This document shows, piece by piece, positions 55,482-57,279 of a stretch of 57,279 nucleotides of DNA (position 1 is its first letter; the number at the start of each line of letters is the position of its first letter). Position numbers and translations under genes: made by a program. Source of the stretch: Rhizobacter sp. GTDB taxonomy: Bacteria > Pseudomonadota > Gammaproteobacteria > Burkholderiales > Burkholderiaceae_C. A model generated the notes under the pieces. That model made no database searches. It was not told the origin of the DNA and saw only the letters and a list, made by a program, of their open reading frames with translations. The stretch spans positions 1 through 57,279 of the forward strand of contig JAMLIM010000013.1 of assembly GCA_023954175.1 (NCBI GenBank). Reading direction: 5' to 3'.

Positions 55482-57279
55482 TCAGGCCGGCGCAGCAAGT
55501 GCGCGCTCGACGATCTCGCGCACGCCGGCGGACAGATCGGGGTTTGCCGCGACGCGCGACAGCGCGCCGCGCGCGGCGCTGCGATAGGGTTCGACGAGCA
55601 CGCTCCAGCGGTCCATCGCACGTGCGATGCGCGACGCCGCCTGCGGGTTGACCGCGTCGAGTTCGATCACGCGATCGGCCCAGAACACATAGCCGGCCGC
55701 ATCCTCGCGATGGAAGGCCGACGGGTTGTGATGGCACAGGCCGCCGATCAGGCTGCGCACGCGGTTCGGGTTGCGCAGCGAGAAGTCCGGATGCTTCAAC
55801 AGCTGGCGCACGCGCTGCAGGACGCGACCCTCGTGCTCCGGCATGCCGGCCTGGATCGCAAACCATTCGTCGATGACGGTGGCCTCGGCCTGGAAGCGTT
55901 CGTAGAACTGCCCGAGCGCGGGCTCGGCGAGTTCGCTGCGCGCGAAGATCAGCGCGTTCAGCGCGCCCAGGCGCTCCGTCATGTTGTGGGCGTCGCTCAC
56001 GCGCTGCGCGGCGCGCTCGGGCCATTCGGCACTGCTCCGGTGCTGGTCGCCGAGGCAGGCCATCGCGAGCGCCAGATTCGCGAGCGCGCGCCGGCCCGAA
56101 GATGCGGCGTCGGGCGAATAAGGCCCGCCGACCTGGTGCGTCTCGAAGGCCCAGCGCCAGTCGTCTGCGAGCGCCAACGCCAAGTCGAGCTGGAACGCGC
56201 GTCGCGCGGCGTGGATGCGCGGGGGGTCGACCGCGTCGAGCTGCTCGGCGATATAGCCTTCACTCGGCAGCGTCAGCACCAGCGCCTTGAACGCGGGGTC
56301 GAGCCGCGCATCACGCAGCACGCTGCGCATCGCCTCGGCGAAGGGCGCGTCGAGCTTTGGCGGGCGGCTCTCGCGCAGTGCGGCGAGCAGGCGCGCGAGC
56401 GCCATGCGCTGCGCCGCCTCCCACCGGTTGAAGGCGTCGCTGTCGTGCTGCAGCAGCGTCAGCAGGTCGGCGTCGGCAAGGTTGTCGCTCAGCTGCACCG
56501 GCGCCGAGAAGCCGCGCAGCAGCGAAGGCACGGGCTCGGCAGCGACGTCGACGAAGGTGAAGAAGTTGCGGGTGGCGTCGAGCACGAGGACGCGCTCGAA
56601 GACGTCCTGTGCGGGCGCGGCCTCGCCTTCCAGGCGCAGGGCGATCGGGCGCCCGTCGCGCGTGAGCAGGCCCATCGCGACCGGCAAGATCTGCGGCTGC
56701 CAGGCGTGGGCGCCGGTCACGGCCGGGCCCGACTGGTCGAGGCCCAGTGTGTAGGTGCGGCTCGGCGCGTCGTAGCGGCCGCGCACCGCAAGGCGCGGCG
56801 TGCCGGGCTGCGAATACCAGCGCTTGAACTCGGTCAGGTGCTTCGCCAGTGGGCTGTCGGGGTTGGCGTCGGCCATCGCCTGGGCGAAGTCGTCGCAGGT
56901 CACGGCCTGCCCGTCGTGGCGCTTCACGTAGAGCGCCATGCCGCGCGCGAAGCCGTCGCGGCCGACCAGCGTCTGCATCATGCGGACGACCTCGGCGCCC
57001 TTGTCGTACACGGTCGCGGTGTAGAAGTTGTTGATCTCGACGTAGGCATCGGGGCGCACCGGGTGCGCCATCGGGCCGGCGTCCTCGGCGAACTGGATCT
57101 GGCGCAGGCCGCGCACGTCGCAGATGCGCTTGACGGCGCGCGCGCTCGCGCTGCCCGCCATGTCCATGCTGAACTCCTGATCGCGAAAGACCGTCAGGCC
57201 TTCCTTCAGGCTGAGCTGGAACCAGTCGCGGCAGGTGATGCGGTTGCCGGTCCAGTTGTGGAAGTACTCATGGCCGACG
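55482..57279 (-). CDS. pepN: Aminopeptidase N (partial, N-terminus beyond the window)
   Basis: This M1-family zinc aminopeptidase enters the window at VGHEYFHNWTGNRIT, which contains the HExxH-type zinc motif, so about 300 N-terminal residues are missing. Following landmarks are FQLSLKEGLTVFRDQEFS (third zinc ligand Glu), VYDKGAEVVRMMQTLVGRDG and the DUF3458-type C-terminal domains with LGALNALIFARS, FSLRNPNRVRSLIGG and the final VIELDAVNPQAASRIARAMD. The protein is cytoplasmic and trims N-terminal residues from peptides. pfp follows on the same strand. No start codon is available in the window. Confidence 0.95.
   Translation of the reverse strand, partial: VGHEYFHNWTGNRITCRDWFQLSLKEGLTVFRDQEFSMDMAGSASARAVKRICDVRGLRQIQFAEDAGPMAHPVRPDAYVEINNFYTATVYDKGAEVVRMMQTLVGRDGFARGMALYVKRHDGQAVTCDDFAQAMADANPDSPLAKHLTEFKRWYSQPGTPRLAVRGRYDAPSRTYTLGLDQSGPAVTGAHAWQPQILPVAMGLLTRDGRPIALRLEGEAAPAQDVFERVLVLDATRNFFTFVDVAAEPVPSLLRGFSAPVQLSDNLADADLLTLLQHDSDAFNRWEAAQRMALARLLAALRESRPPKLDAPFAEAMRSVLRDARLDPAFKALVLTLPSEGYIAEQLDAVDPPRIHAARRAFQLDLALALADDWRWAFETHQVGGPYSPDAASSGRRALANLALAMACLGDQHRSSAEWPERAAQRVSDAHNMTERLGALNALIFARSELAEPALGQFYERFQAEATVIDEWFAIQAGMPEHEGRVLQRVRQLLKHPDFSLRNPNRVRSLIGGLCHHNPSAFHREDAAGYVFWADRVIELDAVNPQAASRIARAMDRWSVLVEPYRSAARGALSRVAANPDLSAGVREIVERALAAPA

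Noticed and set aside
1-57279. CRISPR arrays, insertion sequences, phage integrase genes and attachment-site duplications next to the two tRNA genes
   Set aside because: I saw no spaced direct repeats, transposase or integrase motifs, and no duplicated tRNA 3' ends in the flanks.

Overview
The window is about 57 kb of GC-rich, gene-dense chromosome from a Gram-negative bacterium. The gene content points to a flagellated betaproteobacterium, most likely Burkholderiales or a close relative: cbb3 oxidase with a Dnr-type regulator, a PutA without the N-terminal DNA-binding domain, the flgAMN/flgBCDEFGHIJKL order, lipoprotein FlgH, and PPi-dependent phosphofructokinase. I assign no genus. There are no insertion sequences, phage modules, CRISPR arrays or rRNA genes. 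Both ends are cut inside genes (ccoO on the left, pepN on the right).

Layout. 1-4054 (minus): a microaerobic/NO-type cluster of a periplasmic protein, a hemerythrin, an FmdE-like protein, a Dnr-like Crp/Fnr regulator, ccoN and the first codons of ccoO. 4399-8275: an accessory stretch with a PEP-mutase/isocitrate lyase-like enzyme, a diverged NIPSNAP protein, a LysE exporter, a membrane protein plus TetR regulator behind a candidate operator, and a decayed regulator remnant. 8272-13435 (minus): the proline operon putA-putP. 13807-15214: an MDR oxidoreductase and a SnoaL-like protein. 15448-28989: flagellar rod, hook and junction genes, with flgA, flgM and flgN (minus) opposite flgBCDEFGHIJKL (plus) and a clear sigma-28 promoter before flgMN, followed by a degenerate EAL-HDOD protein.

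29082-39639 is a signalling block: a 1222-aa multi-PAS HisKA_2 kinase with an ANTAR response regulator, a membrane histidine kinase, an Hpt protein overlapping a receiver-GGDEF-EAL protein, and a further diguanylate cyclase. It probably links phosphorelay and c-di-GMP control to motility. 39747-42716 holds a secreted triple-repeat protein, tRNA-Ser(UGA), apaH and a CorC-type protein. 42854-47697 is an aromatic catabolic operon (MBL-fold protein, FAD hydroxylase, DUF2783 protein, VOC protein, fumarylacetoacetase) that resembles 3-hydroxyphenylacetate/homogentisate degradation, but with no classical homogentisate dioxygenase.

47802-53835 holds an outer-membrane beta-barrel protein, a minus-strand trio (two-headed peptidoglycan hydrolase, phosphodiester glycosidase-like protein, membrane-anchored protein), and a cation/proton antiporter apparently coupled to a small leader frame. 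The right end carries tRNA-Thr(CGU), PPi-dependent phosphofructokinase and the C-terminal two-thirds of aminopeptidase N.

The loci most worth a second look are the peptidoglycan hydrolase trio, the VOC-containing aromatic operon, the kinase/ANTAR/phosphorelay block, and the coupled leader frames at 13547 and 52349.
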